Assembly (NCBI GenBank): GCA_023392635.1
Contig: JAEVYS010000102.1
Coordinates: 1 to 56,785 of the forward strand
DNA length: 56,785 bases
Direction of reading: 5' to 3'
Source: Actinomycetes bacterium
GTDB lineage: Bacteria > Actinomycetota > Actinomycetes > Propionibacteriales > Propionibacteriaceae
In this document: one piece after another, positions 16,514 through 24,359 of the stretch
Numbering within the stretch: position 1 is the first letter of the stretch
How the letters are laid out: each line of letters starts with the position of its first letter
The notes under the pieces: generated by a model
Database searches by the model: none
What the model saw: only the letters and a program-made list of their open reading frames with translations
What the model was told of the DNA's origin: nothing
Made by a program: the position numbers and the translations under genes

Positions 16514-17596
16514 TCACCCGTTGCGGCGTGCGAAGTCGGTCATGAAGTCGATGAGGGCCTGCACGCCCTCCAGCGGCATGGCGTTGTAGATGCTGGCGCG
16601 CATCCCGCCCACCGAACGGTGGCCGGCGAGGGCGGTGAGGCCGGCAGCCGCCGCTTCCGACACGAAGGTCTTGTCGAGCTCGGGACGTGCCTGGAGGAAG
16701 GGCACGTTCATCCACGAGCGGGCGTCGAGGGCGACGGGATTGGAGTAGTACCCGCTGGCGTCGATGTAGCCGTAGAGCGCCTCGGCCTTCGCCCGGTTGC
16801 GCTCACCCATCGCCTCGAGCCCGCCCGACTCCTTCACCCACGCCAGGATCTTGCCCAGCAGGTAGATGCCGAAGGTCGGGGGCGTGTTCAGCATGGAGTC
16901 CGACTCCGCCATCGCCTGGTAGTCCCAGATGGACGGCGTGGACGGCCGGGCGTGGCCGAGCAGGTCGTCGCGGACGATCACCACGCACAGGCCGGAGGGG
17001 CCCATGTTCTTCTGGGCGCCGGCGTAAATCAGGCCGTACTTCGACACGTCGATGGGCCGCGACAGGATCGTCGAGCTCATGTCAGCCACGATCGGCACGT
17101 CCCCTGCGTCGGGCACGTACCCGAACTCCACGCCGCCGATGGTCTCATTCGGCGTGTAGTGGAAGTACGTCGAGGCCGGATCGACGGTGAAGCTGCCCGG
17201 CGCCGGGATCGTGGTGTAGTTCGAGGCGGCCTCGTCGGCGAGGACGTCAACGACCAGGCCGTGCTTCCCGGCCGCCTTGATCGCCTTCGCCGACCACTGG
17301 CCGGTGTTCAGGAAGGCCACCTGGTCACCCTCGGCCGCGAGGTTGAGCGGGATCGCGTCGAACTGGCCGGACGCGCCGCCCTGCAGGAACAGCACCTTGT
17401 AGCCGGCGGGAATACCCATCAACTCGCGGAGCAGCGCCTCGGTCTCGGCCGCGCAGGCCACGAAATCCTTCCCGCGGTGCGACACCTCCATCACCGAGCT
17501 TCCCGAACCCTGCCAGTCGGTGAGTTCCGAACGTGCCGCCTCCAGAGCGGCCAACGGGAGCATGGCGGGGCCTGCGGAGAAGTTGTAGACGCGCAT
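16514..17596 (-). CDS. serC: Phosphoserine aminotransferase SerC
   Basis: A 360-residue PLP enzyme that makes phosphoserine from 3-phosphohydroxypyruvate and glutamate. It opens MRVYNFSAGPAMLP and has SHRGKDF, FLQGGASGQFDAIPLNL, VADMSSTILSRPIDVSKY and the PLP lysine in YAGAQKNMGPSG; the C terminus carries RSVGGMRASIYNAMPLEGV. These are the standard SerC marks and the length is normal. ATG at 17596 has no ribosome binding site but CACAAT six bases upstream, the leaderless pattern. It is the first gene of the serC-serA operon. Confidence 0.97.
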   Translation of the reverse strand: MRVYNFSAGPAMLPLAALEAARSELTDWQGSGSSVMEVSHRGKDFVACAAETEALLRELMGIPAGYKVLFLQGGASGQFDAIPLNLAAEGDQVAFLNTGQWSAKAIKAAGKHGLVVDVLADEAASNYTTIPAPGSFTVDPASTYFHYTPNETIGGVEFGYVPDAGDVPIVADMSSTILSRPIDVSKYGLIYAGAQKNMGPSGLCVVIVRDDLLGHARPSTPSIWDYQAMAESDSMLNTPPTFGIYLLGKILAWVKESGGLEAMGERNRAKAEALYGYIDASGYYSNPVALDARSWMNVPFLQARPELDKTFVSEAAAAGLTALAGHRSVGGMRASIYNAMPLEGVQALIDFMTDFARRNG

Positions 17597-17602
17597 GGCG
17601 CC

Positions 17603-17608
17603 ATTGTG
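17603..17608 (-). promoter_or_regulatory. -10 element, leaderless promoter of serC-serA
   Basis: Reverse-strand CACAAT, then ggcgcc (6 nt), then ATG 17596. The same hexamer and spacing occur before hisI. No firm -35 is seen. Confidence 0.5.
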
Positions 17609-17733
17609 TCAGTTGGACCGGACGCGCCCTCGACCCGGATCGAACATGGACGCCCAGATGGCGGGCGGGGCGCCCGCTGTGCGAGACGATCGCGCGGCCC
17701 GGCAGGCGGGGTCCCGGGCGGTGCCCGAAGGAA

Positions 17734-18381
17734 TCACACGCCGAGCCGTGCCCGCTCGACGATCGCGACGGCAGCCGGTTCCCCGGAGACCTCCACGTCA
17801 GCAGCCGAGCGCCGCCCGAACAGGTAGAGCAGGAGCTCGCTCGGCCGCCCGCCGAGGTGGACGATGTCGGGCCCGCGTCCCACGCGCACCGGCTCACCCG
17901 GCGGTACGTCGCGCTCCAGCCAGACCGCCACCCGGACACCGCGCAGCAGGAACCTGCTCATCGACGAGAGCCGTTTCCAGACCAGGTTCTCCAGTGCCAC
18001 ATCCAGCGGTCGCGGCGTGATCACCCCGGATCCGCGCCGTACGTCCTCGCAGTGCACGAAGAACTCGATGGTGTTCGCTGCCTCGTCCACCCCCGGCAGC
18101 CGGAACGGGGAGAGGCCCGCGGGTCCACGCCGGATCGCCGCGACCAGCGCAGGGTAGGACGTGGACGAGCGGACCTGCTCGACGCGCTCGTCGAGGCGCT
18201 CTGAGTTGCCGGTGAGCATCGTCGGGGCGATCGACCAGGTCCGGTTCTCCCTGATCCAGACATGGGCGGCCAGATGGTGTGCCGTCCAGCCCTCGCACAG
18301 GGTCGGTGCCGCCGGATCGGCAGCCTCGAGGGCGTCGCAGAGGGCGGCTCGCTGGTCGGCCGGGCGGGCGCGGTCACTCAT
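17734..18381 (-). CDS. TIGR03085-type protein (DinB / maleylpyruvate isomerase N-terminal-like fold)
   Basis: A 215-residue protein. The front half has the CEGWTAHHLAAHVWIRE pattern expected for the metal-binding four-helix DinB-like fold (W..HLaaH) found in the actinobacterial TIGR03085 family. The middle holds EFFVHCEDVRR, another family mark with a histidine likely in the metal site. The substrate is unknown; relatives use mycothiol. ATG at 18381 is chosen for the family start; TAGGGT ends seven bases upstream, again leaderless spacing, with no ribosome binding site. The gene stands alone, divergent from hisI. Confidence 0.78.
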   Translation of the reverse strand: MSDRARPADQRAALCDALEAADPAAPTLCEGWTAHHLAAHVWIRENRTWSIAPTMLTGNSERLDERVEQVRSSTSYPALVAAIRRGPAGLSPFRLPGVDEAANTIEFFVHCEDVRRGSGVITPRPLDVALENLVWKRLSSMSRFLLRGVRVAVWLERDVPPGEPVRVGRGPDIVHLGGRPSELLLYLFGRRSAADVEVSGEPAAVAIVERARLGV

Positions 18382-18388
18382 GCCTCGC

Positions 18389-18394
18389 ACCCTA
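18389..18394 (-). promoter_or_regulatory. -10 element, leaderless promoter of the TIGR03085-type gene
   Basis: Reverse-strand TAGGGT followed by seven bases (gcgaggc) and ATG 18381. The two direct repeats at 18403-18434 lie just upstream, in the position of the -35 region. Confidence 0.5.
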
Positions 18395-18402
18395 CCCACT
18401 GG

Positions 18403-18434
18403 GGTCGACCGAACCCGGGCCGGTCGACCGAACC
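18403..18434. repeat. Pair of 13-bp direct repeats between divergent promoters
   Basis: GGTCGACCGAACC occurs perfectly at 18403-18415 and 18422-18434, 19 bp apart. Each copy contains the palindrome GGTCGACC. The pair lies between the reverse -10 at 18389-18394 and the hisI -10 at 18455-18460, overlapping or adjoining both -35 regions, so it is a good candidate operator. Confidence 0.55.
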
Positions 18435-18454
18435 GGCCCGCGACCGTCGCCTGC

Positions 18455-18460
18455 CACAAT
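18455..18460 (+). promoter_or_regulatory. -10 element, leaderless promoter of hisI-trpE
   Basis: CACAAT, six bases (gtcggg), then the GTG start of hisI at 18467. There is no ribosome binding site in front of this GTG. Confidence 0.5.
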
Positions 18461-18466
18461 GTCGGG

Positions 18467-18817
18467 GTGAGCGAACTCGACCCCCAACTCGCCGCGCTGC
18501 TGAAGCGGAACGCGGACGGACTGGTGCCCGCGATCGTCCAGGAGGCTTCCAGCGGTGCGGTGCTGATGCTGGCCTGGATGGATGACGAGGCACTGCGCCG
18601 AACGCTGCTCACCAGGCGGGGGACGTACTGGTCGCGCAGCCGGCAGGCCTACTGGGTGAAGGGCGAGACGAGCGGGCACACCCAGTTCGTGCGGGAGGTG
18701 CGCCTCGACTGTGACGGGGACACCCTGCTGGTGAGCGTCGACCAGACCGGTCCCGCGTGCCACACCGGTAGCCACACCTGCTTCGACGGCCGCCTCCTGC
18801 TGGAGGAGCCCGAATGA
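18467..18817 (+). CDS. hisI: Phosphoribosyl-AMP cyclohydrolase HisI
   Basis: A 116-residue enzyme that opens the purine ring of PR-AMP in histidine synthesis. It shows the family core VLMLAWMDDEALRRTLLTRRGTYWSRSRQAYWVKGETSGH and the zinc/magnesium ligands in LDCDGDTLLVSVDQTGPACHTGSHTCF. It is monofunctional (no HisE domain), as in other actinobacteria. GTG at 18467 is set by the leaderless promoter and by family length. The stop overlaps the trpE ATG (ATGA). The other his genes of this window are 22 kb away. Confidence 0.95.
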   Translation: MSELDPQLAALLKRNADGLVPAIVQEASSGAVLMLAWMDDEALRRTLLTRRGTYWSRSRQAYWVKGETSGHTQFVREVRLDCDGDTLLVSVDQTGPACHTGSHTCFDGRLLLEEPE

Positions 18818-20334
18818 GCCTGCGCATCGAGCCGGACCTGGCCGGGTTCCGGGCTGCGGGCGCTGCGCGCCGGGTGGTCAGCGTGCACACCCGGCTCCTC
18901 GCCGACGACTTCACTCCCGTGGGCCTGTACCACCAGCTGTGTGGCGACCGTCCCCACACCTTCCTCCTGGAGTCGGCGGAGGGAGGGGTGTGGTCGCGGT
19001 GGTCCTTCGTCGGGGTGAACGCGGTTGCCAGCCTCACCGAGGTGGAGGGCGCCGCGGCCTGGGCCTTCAGTGACCGTCCGATCGCCGGCCTGCCGACCGG
19101 GGGAGACCCGCTGGACGTGCTCGCGCAGACCCTCGAACTCCTGCACACGCCCCGCGAGGCGGGCCTGCCGCCGCTGGTCTCCGGCATGGTCGGCTACCTC
19201 GGCTACGACCTCGTGCGGCGCCTGGAGCGGTTGCCCGACAGCAACCCCGACGACCTCGGCCTCCCCGAACTGGGCATGATGCTGGTCTCGGACATGGCCG
19301 TCCTCGATCACCACACCGGCGAGGTGTGGCTGGTCGCGAACGCGATCAACTTCGACGACACCGCCGAACGGATCGACGAGGCGTGGGCCGACGCCTGCGC
19401 CCGTGTGGAGGCGATGGCCGCGGCACTGCTGCGTCCCGCCGAGCCGCTGGTCGCGGTACGCGAGAGCACGACCGTGCCCGCTCCCGTCCGTCGGCAGCGG
19501 ACGACGGAGGAGTACCAGGCGGCCGTGGCCGCGGCCATCGAGGAGATCCGCGCCGGCGAGGCGTTCCAGATCGTGCCCAGCCAGCGGTTCGAGACCGACT
19601 GCCCGGCCGACCCCCTCGACGTGTACCGGGTGCTGCGCCGCACGAACCCCAGCCCCTACCTGTACCTGCTACGGATGGAAGGCTTCGCGATCGTCGGTTC
19701 GAGTCCGGAGGCGCTCGTCCAGGTGACCGACGGGCGTGCCACCACCCACCCGATCGCCGGCACCCGCCCGCGCGGCGCCACGGCCACCGCCGATGCCGCC
19801 CTCGAGGCGGAACTGCTCGCCGACGCGAAGGAGGCAGCGGAGCACCTGATGCTGGTCGACCTGGGGCGCAACGACCTGGGCCGCGTGTGCCGCCCCGGAA
19901 CGGTCGAGGTGGTCGAGTTCATGAAGGTGCGCCGCTACAGCCACGTCATGCACCTGGAGGCCGCCGTCACCGGCGCCCTGGCCGAAGGTCGCACCGCGCT
20001 GGACGCGACGCTGAGCTGCTTTCCCGCCGGGACGTTGTCCGGGGCACCCAAAGTGCGGGCGATGGAGATCATCGACCGGCTCGAGGTCTCGCGCCGCGGC
20101 CTGTACGGCGGCGTCGTGGGCTACTTCGACTTCGCCGGAGACTCCGACACCGCGATCGCCATCCGCACCGCGGTGATCTCCGACGGGGTGGCCTACGTCC
20201 AGGCCGGAGCGGGCGTTGTCGCCGACTCGGTGCCGCAGAAGGAGGACGAGGAGAGCCGCAACAAGGCGGCCGCGGTCCTGGGAGCGATTGCGGAGGCGTC
20301 CGCCCTGCATCGCCTGGACCGGGCCGATTCCTGA
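18814..20334 (+). CDS. trpE: Anthranilate synthase component I TrpE
   Basis: A 506-residue chorismate-using enzyme, the first step of tryptophan synthesis. Visible marks include FLLESAEGGVWSRWSF (the ES element of the tryptophan feedback site), IVPSQRF, NPSPYLYLLRMEGFAIVGSSPEALV, HPIAGTRPRGAT, DLGRNDLGRV, FPAGTLSGAPKVRAMEII and the C-terminal QAGAGVVADSVPQKEDEE. It is translationally coupled to hisI. No trpG (glutaminase) gene is next to it, so component II must be elsewhere or shared with PabA. Confidence 0.97.
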   Translation: MSLRIEPDLAGFRAAGAARRVVSVHTRLLADDFTPVGLYHQLCGDRPHTFLLESAEGGVWSRWSFVGVNAVASLTEVEGAAAWAFSDRPIAGLPTGGDPLDVLAQTLELLHTPREAGLPPLVSGMVGYLGYDLVRRLERLPDSNPDDLGLPELGMMLVSDMAVLDHHTGEVWLVANAINFDDTAERIDEAWADACARVEAMAAALLRPAEPLVAVRESTTVPAPVRRQRTTEEYQAAVAAAIEEIRAGEAFQIVPSQRFETDCPADPLDVYRVLRRTNPSPYLYLLRMEGFAIVGSSPEALVQVTDGRATTHPIAGTRPRGATATADAALEAELLADAKEAAEHLMLVDLGRNDLGRVCRPGTVEVVEFMKVRRYSHVMHLEAAVTGALAEGRTALDATLSCFPAGTLSGAPKVRAMEIIDRLEVSRRGLYGGVVGYFDFAGDSDTAIAIRTAVISDGVAYVQAGAGVVADSVPQKEDEESRNKAAAVLGAIAEASALHRLDRADS

Positions 20335-20351
20335 GATTTGCTCAGGGAATC
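20326..20351 (+). terminator. Strong hairpin across the trpE stop codon (attenuator or processing site)
   Basis: GATTCCTGAG (20326-20335), loop ATTTG, then CTCAGGGAATC (20341-20351): a 10-bp stem with one bulged G. The trpE TGA lies inside the left arm. No T-tract follows, so it is not a classical intrinsic terminator; it may stabilise the upstream mRNA or reduce readthrough into the HGxxPAAW-trpCBA part. Confidence 0.45.
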
Positions 20352-20449
20352 CTTCGCCGAGGGGGTGGCACGCTCCGGTCCGGCACGCCAATATGGAGCC
20401 TTGTTTGGTTTTCTGACGCAGTTCCCCACTGACTCCAAGGAGCGATCGA

Positions 20450-20680
20450 ATGATCGAAAGCGCTGAACGGGCCACGCGTACTGCCGCCAGGGAGTACCAC
20501 CATGGCCGAACCCCGGCGGCCTGGGCCGGCAGCATCATCGCCGCCGTGGCATTCACCCTGGGGGCGGCCGCTTTCGTGATGGGACCGAATTGGACCCTCA
20601 TCTGGGTGGCTGCAGTGCTGCTCGTGTTGTCCCTGGTCACCGGCGGCCTGCTGCGGCGGATGGGCTACGGGCAGCCCTGA
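20450..20680 (+). CDS. HGxxPAAW family small membrane protein
   Basis: A 76-residue protein with the motif HGRTPAAW at residues 18-25 and two hydrophobic helices (about 24-45 and 48-68) ending in a basic RRMG tail. This family is found in actinobacterial trp clusters between trpE and trpC (Rv1610 occupies that place in M. tuberculosis), but its job is unknown. ATG 20450 has AAGGAG seven bases upstream, one of the best ribosome binding sites in the window. A 115-bp gap with a hairpin separates it from trpE, while trpC follows two bases after its stop, so it may lead a separate trpCBA transcript. Confidence 0.88.
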   Translation: MIESAERATRTAAREYHHGRTPAAWAGSIIAAVAFTLGAAAFVMGPNWTLIWVAAVLLVLSLVTGGLLRRMGYGQP

Positions 20681-20682
20681 CC

Positions 20683-21462
20683 ATGACCGTGCTGGACGAG
20701 ATCATCGCCGGTGTCGTCGAGGATCTCGAGATCCGGCGCGCGCGCCGGCCCCTTGACGACCTCATCGCCGCGACGGCGGACCTGCCGTCGGCCATCGATC
20801 CTCTTCCCGCGCTGACCGCGCCCGGGCTGAGCGTGATCGCCGAAGTCAAGCGGTCCAGCCCCAGCAAGGGGGCGCTTGCCGACATCGCCGACCCCGCGGC
20901 GCTGGCCGTGGAGTACGCGGCGGGCGGCGCGGCCGCGATCTCGGTGCTCACGGAGCGGCGGCGTTTCGGCGGGAGCCTCGACGACCTCGTGGCGGTACGC
21001 GCCGCCGTGCCCAGCCCGTTGCTCCGCAAGGATTTCGTGGTGACCGAGTACCAGCTCTGGGAAGGACGGGCGGCCGGCGCGGACCTGGCGCTGCTGATCG
21101 TCGCCGCCCTCACCCAGGCGCAGCTCACCGGCTTCCTCGCGCTGGCCGGACGCCTCGGCCTGACGTGCCTGGTGGAAACCCATACGGCCGAAGAAGTCCG
21201 CCGCGCGCTCGACGCCGGCGCGTCCCTGATCGGCGTGAACAACCGCGACCTCAAGACCCTCGAGGTCGACTTGAGCCATTTCCAAGAACTTGCTGAGCTC
21301 ATCGGCGACCGCGCGGTGAAGGTTGCCGAGTCGGGGATCCTCGGGCTCGAGGACGCCGCCGCGATGCGGGCGTCCGGCGCGGATGCCGTGCTGGTGGGGG
21401 AGCTGCTGGTGCGCTCGGGCGATCCGCGGGCCGCCGTGGCCGCACTGCGCGCCCTGCCCTGA
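20683..21462 (+). CDS. trpC: Indole-3-glycerol phosphate synthase TrpC
   Basis: A 259-residue TIM-barrel enzyme. The signature EVKRSSPSKG is at the first strands, followed by LLRKDFVVTEYQLWEGRAAGADLALLIVAAL with the catalytic lysine, LVETHTAEEVRRALDAGASLIGVNNRDLKTLEVDL and VAESGIL. ATG 20683 is chosen just after the previous stop; the frame is open further upstream only as overlap. There is no fused TrpF domain; PriA further along can supply that activity. A gap of about 90 bp with repeats follows before trpB. Confidence 0.97.
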   Translation: MTVLDEIIAGVVEDLEIRRARRPLDDLIAATADLPSAIDPLPALTAPGLSVIAEVKRSSPSKGALADIADPAALAVEYAAGGAAAISVLTERRRFGGSLDDLVAVRAAVPSPLLRKDFVVTEYQLWEGRAAGADLALLIVAALTQAQLTGFLALAGRLGLTCLVETHTAEEVRRALDAGASLIGVNNRDLKTLEVDLSHFQELAELIGDRAVKVAESGILGLEDAAAMRASGADAVLVGELLVRSGDPRAAVAALRALP

Positions 21463-21486
21463 GCGCCTCACGCCCCCGGCCGGCCC

Positions 21487-21525
21487 CGCGTGATCCGGCG
21501 CACGCCGGGATGTTCTCGCGTGATC
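21487..21525. repeat. Direct repeats CGCGTGATC and hairpins in the trpC-trpB gap
   Basis: CGCGTGATC occurs at 21487-21495 and 21517-21525, 30 bp apart. Between and after the copies are two small stem-loops (CCGGC GCAC GCCGG, and TGCGG GGTA CCGCA around 21530-21543). The arrangement could be a regulator site or an internal attenuator ahead of trpBA. Confidence 0.35.
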
Positions 21526-21553
21526 GGGTTGCGGGGTACCGCACGGGATGTGA

Positions 21554-22810
21554 GTGAATAGCAGGGTGACGTATTCATCGCTGCCCGACGCAGCCGGCCA
21601 CTACGACATCTTCGGTGGCCGGTACGTGCCCGAGGCCCTGGTCGCCGCGCTGAACCAGCTCGAGGCCGAGTTCGACACCGCGATGGGCGACACCGGGTTC
21701 TGGCGTGAGCTGGACGGCCTGCGACGCAACTACAGCGGACGCCCCACCCCCCTCACCGAGGCGAAGCGGTTCAGCGCCCACTGCGGCAACGCGAGGATCC
21801 TGCTCAAGCGGGAGGACCTGAACCACACCGGCTCGCACAAGATCAACAACGTGCTCGGGCAGGCGCTGCTGACGCGGCGCATGGGCAAGACGCGGGTGAT
21901 CGCCGAGACCGGGGCGGGGCAGCACGGCGTCGCCACCGCCACGGCGGCGGCGCTGCTGGGAATGGAGTGCCGCGTCTACATGGGACGGGTCGACACCGAC
22001 CGCCAGGCGCTCAACGTCGCCCGGATGCAGCTCCTCGGGGCCGAGGTGATCGCGGTGGAGTCCGGCAGCCAGACGCTGAAGGACGCGATGAACGAGGCCA
22101 TGCGCGACTGGGTGGCCAGCGTCGACAACACCCACTACCTGATCGGGACGGTGGCCGGCCCGCACCCCTTCCCGAAGATGGTCAAGGAGTTCCACCGGGT
22201 GATCAGTACCGAGATCAGGGAGCAGATGCTGGGCCGGTTCGGCCGCCTGCCGGACGCCGTCGCGGCGTGCGTGGGCGGCGGGTCGAACGCCATGGGCACC
22301 TTCGCGGACTTCATCGACACCCCCGAGGTCCAGCTGTGGGGATTCGAGGCCGGGGGGGACGGCGTGGAGACCGGCCGGCACGCCGCGGCGATCGAGGGCG
22401 GCTCGGTGGGCGTCCTGCACGGCATGCGCACCTACATCCTCCAGAACGAGGACGGCCAGACCCTGGAGTCGCACTCGATCTCTGCCGGCCTGGACTACCC
22501 GGGCGTCGGTCCGGAGCACTCCTGGCTGGCCGCCACCGGCCGCGCGCACTACGAAGCGGTCACCGACGCCGAGGCGATGGCGGCGTTCGAACTGCTGACC
22601 AGGACCGAGGGCATCATGCCGGCGATCGAGTCCGCCCACGCCCTTGCCGGCGTGATGCGGCTCGGGCGGCGGCTCGCGGAGGAGCAGCCCGAGGCCGAGC
22701 CCACGATCGTGGTCTGCCTGTCCGGTCGCGGCGACAAGGACGTGGCCACGGCCATCGAGTACTTCGGTCTCACCGGCAAGCCCGACTCGGCGACCGGAGG
22801 TGTGGCGTGA
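21554..22810 (+). CDS. trpB: Tryptophan synthase beta chain TrpB
   Basis: A 418-residue PLP enzyme that joins indole and serine. The PLP lysine is K96 in DLNHTGSHKINN; other marks are RPTPLTEA, AETGAGQHGVATATAAALLG, the catalytic-loop CVGGGSNAMGTF, the phosphate-binding region, and LSGRGDKD near the end. GTG 21554 has GGGA five bases before it; GTG 21566 is another possible start and would shorten the protein by four residues. The stop overlaps the GTG of trpA (GTGA), which suits a 1:1 alpha/beta complex. Confidence 0.97.
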   Translation: MNSRVTYSSLPDAAGHYDIFGGRYVPEALVAALNQLEAEFDTAMGDTGFWRELDGLRRNYSGRPTPLTEAKRFSAHCGNARILLKREDLNHTGSHKINNVLGQALLTRRMGKTRVIAETGAGQHGVATATAAALLGMECRVYMGRVDTDRQALNVARMQLLGAEVIAVESGSQTLKDAMNEAMRDWVASVDNTHYLIGTVAGPHPFPKMVKEFHRVISTEIREQMLGRFGRLPDAVAACVGGGSNAMGTFADFIDTPEVQLWGFEAGGDGVETGRHAAAIEGGSVGVLHGMRTYILQNEDGQTLESHSISAGLDYPGVGPEHSWLAATGRAHYEAVTDAEAMAAFELLTRTEGIMPAIESAHALAGVMRLGRRLAEEQPEAEPTIVVCLSGRGDKDVATAIEYFGLTGKPDSATGGVA

Positions 22811-23676
22811 GCCTTTCGCCAGAGCTCGCCATGACCGAGGCGACCGGCGGCGCTCCGGTCCGCTCGTCCGCGGTCGCGTTCACGACGGCCCGTCAGCAGG
22901 GCAGGGGAGCCCTGGTCGGCTACCTGCCGGTCGGCTTCCCTTCCGTTCCGGGCTCGCTGGCGGCGTTGAAGGCGTTGTGCGGCGAGGGCGGCGACTCCCC
23001 GGGCGTCGATCTGGTCGAGATCGGCCTGCCGTACTCCGACCCGATGATGGACGGGCCGGTCATCCAGCGGGCGGGCACGCGCGCGCTCGAGCGCGGCGTA
23101 CGGACCCGGGACGTGTTCGCCGCCGTCGAGGCGGTGCGGAGCACCGGGACGGCCGCCGTCGTCATGACCTACTGGAACCTGGTGGACCGCTACGGCACGG
23201 ACGCGTTCGCGCGCGACCTCGCCAACGCGGGCGGGTCGGGCCTCATCACCCCTGACCTGATCCCGGACGAGGCGGGCGACTGGCTGGCCGCCTCCGATGC
23301 CCACGGGCTCGACCGGGTCTTCCTGGTGTCGCCGTCCTCGACCGACGAACGCATCACCGCGACCGCTGCTGCCTGCCGCGGCTGGCTGTATGCGACCTCG
23401 GTGATGGGCGTGACCGGCACCCGCTCGTCCAGCCCGACCGCCGCCCCCGACCTCGTCGCCCGGATCCGGGCGCTGTCGCCCCGGACGCTGGTCGGGGTCG
23501 GCCTCGGCGTGTCCACCGGCGACCAGGCCGCCGACGTCTGCGCCTACGCGGACGCGGTCATCGTCGGCTCGGCGTTCATCAAGCCGCTCCTCGCCGCCGA
23601 CGACGCCGGTACCCCCGGGGACCTTTCCGGCCTGCGCAGCGTCCTGGCCGATCTCACCTCGGGCGTGCGGCGCTAG
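22807..23676 (+). CDS. trpA: Tryptophan synthase alpha chain TrpA
   Basis: A 289-residue TIM-barrel enzyme that cleaves indole-3-glycerol phosphate. The catalytic acids lie in VDLVEIGLPYSDPMMDGPVIQ, a family signature; later YWNLVDRYG, GLITPDLIPDEA, FLVSPSSTDERI, ATSVMGVTGTRSS and VGLGVST complete the barrel. GTG 22807 overlaps the trpB stop; ATG 22831 is an alternative that would remove eight residues. It ends the trp cluster; no trpD or trpF gene is present in the window. Confidence 0.96.
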   Translation: MSLSPELAMTEATGGAPVRSSAVAFTTARQQGRGALVGYLPVGFPSVPGSLAALKALCGEGGDSPGVDLVEIGLPYSDPMMDGPVIQRAGTRALERGVRTRDVFAAVEAVRSTGTAAVVMTYWNLVDRYGTDAFARDLANAGGSGLITPDLIPDEAGDWLAASDAHGLDRVFLVSPSSTDERITATAAACRGWLYATSVMGVTGTRSSSPTAAPDLVARIRALSPRTLVGVGLGVSTGDQAADVCAYADAVIVGSAFIKPLLAADDAGTPGDLSGLRSVLADLTSGVRR

Positions 23677-23698
23677 CCGGTCCCTTCCGGCCGCCGGG

Positions 23699-23704
23699 CA
23701 GAAT
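23699..23704 (+). promoter_or_regulatory. -10 element, leaderless promoter of the SCO-type gene
   Basis: CAGAAT, six bases (gggggc), then GTG 23711. No clear ribosome binding site at proper distance, although the G-run could pair weakly. Confidence 0.45.
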
Positions 23705-23710
23705 GGGGGC

Positions 23711-24334
23711 GTGCAACCGCTGGTGAAGCTCGCCGCCGCGGCCGCGTCGCTGGTCCTGCTCGGCGGCTGCGCGGCTGCCCCGGTGGTGACCACGCCCAGC
23801 CCGAGCAGCGTCTCGCGGTTCGCCGGGGCCGAGATCACCACCCCCTACGTGCTGCCCGACGTCACGCTCCGGGCGTCCACCGGGCAGGACTTCAACCTGC
23901 GCACCGGCACCGACCGTCCGGCCATGGTCGTCTACTTCGGCTACACCAACTGCGCCGACGTCTGCCTCAACACCATGACCGACCTCGCCTCTGCGATGAA
24001 CCGGCTCCCGGCCGACGTCCGGTCGAGGATCCAGGTGCTGCTGGTGACCGTCGACCCGGCGCGGGACACCCCGGCCGTCCTCGCCACCTACCTGGCTCGC
24101 ATCGATCCCGACTTCATCGGCCTGACCGGTTCGCCGGCCGACATCGGCGCCGTGGCCGCGGCGCTCGGGGTGGCGATCGAGGGTGTCGAGGCCCACCCGG
24201 ACGGCGGTTACGACGTCACCCACAGCGACCAGGTGATCGGCATCGATGCCGCACGGCGGGGCGTCGTGGTGTGGACGCAGGGCACGCCGATCGGCACCCT
24301 CAAGACGGACTTCGAGCGGCTGATTCGACAATGA
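23711..24334 (+). CDS. SCO1/SenC family lipoprotein
   Basis: A 207-residue exported thioredoxin-fold protein. A short signal peptide ends in the lipobox LLGGC (C20), so it should be anchored by a lipid on the outer face of the membrane. The copper site is complete for the family: CADVC (C80, C84) and the distant histidine H170 in VTHSDQV; VTVDPARDTP is another SCO mark. SCO proteins deliver copper to cytochrome oxidase CuA or act as thiol reductases; no oxidase gene is near. The next gene is lgt, which would attach the lipid. Confidence 0.88.
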   Translation: MQPLVKLAAAAASLVLLGGCAAAPVVTTPSPSSVSRFAGAEITTPYVLPDVTLRASTGQDFNLRTGTDRPAMVVYFGYTNCADVCLNTMTDLASAMNRLPADVRSRIQVLLVTVDPARDTPAVLATYLARIDPDFIGLTGSPADIGAVAAALGVAIEGVEAHPDGGYDVTHSDQVIGIDAARRGVVVWTQGTPIGTLKTDFERLIRQ

Positions 24335-24359
24335 CGCCGTCATCTGAGGAGATGTTCCC

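Noticed and set aside
20393..20416. Short upstream ORF MEPCLVF before the HGxxPAAW gene
   Set aside because: Only eight codons including the stop, without ribosome binding site and without Trp or other informative residues.
20336..20432. Possible Trp-rich leader peptide (IWSLVWF) for attenuation before trpC
   Set aside because: The frame holds two Trp codons but has no ATG, GTG or TTG start within the gap, and no alternative terminator/antiterminator pair with a T-tract follows.
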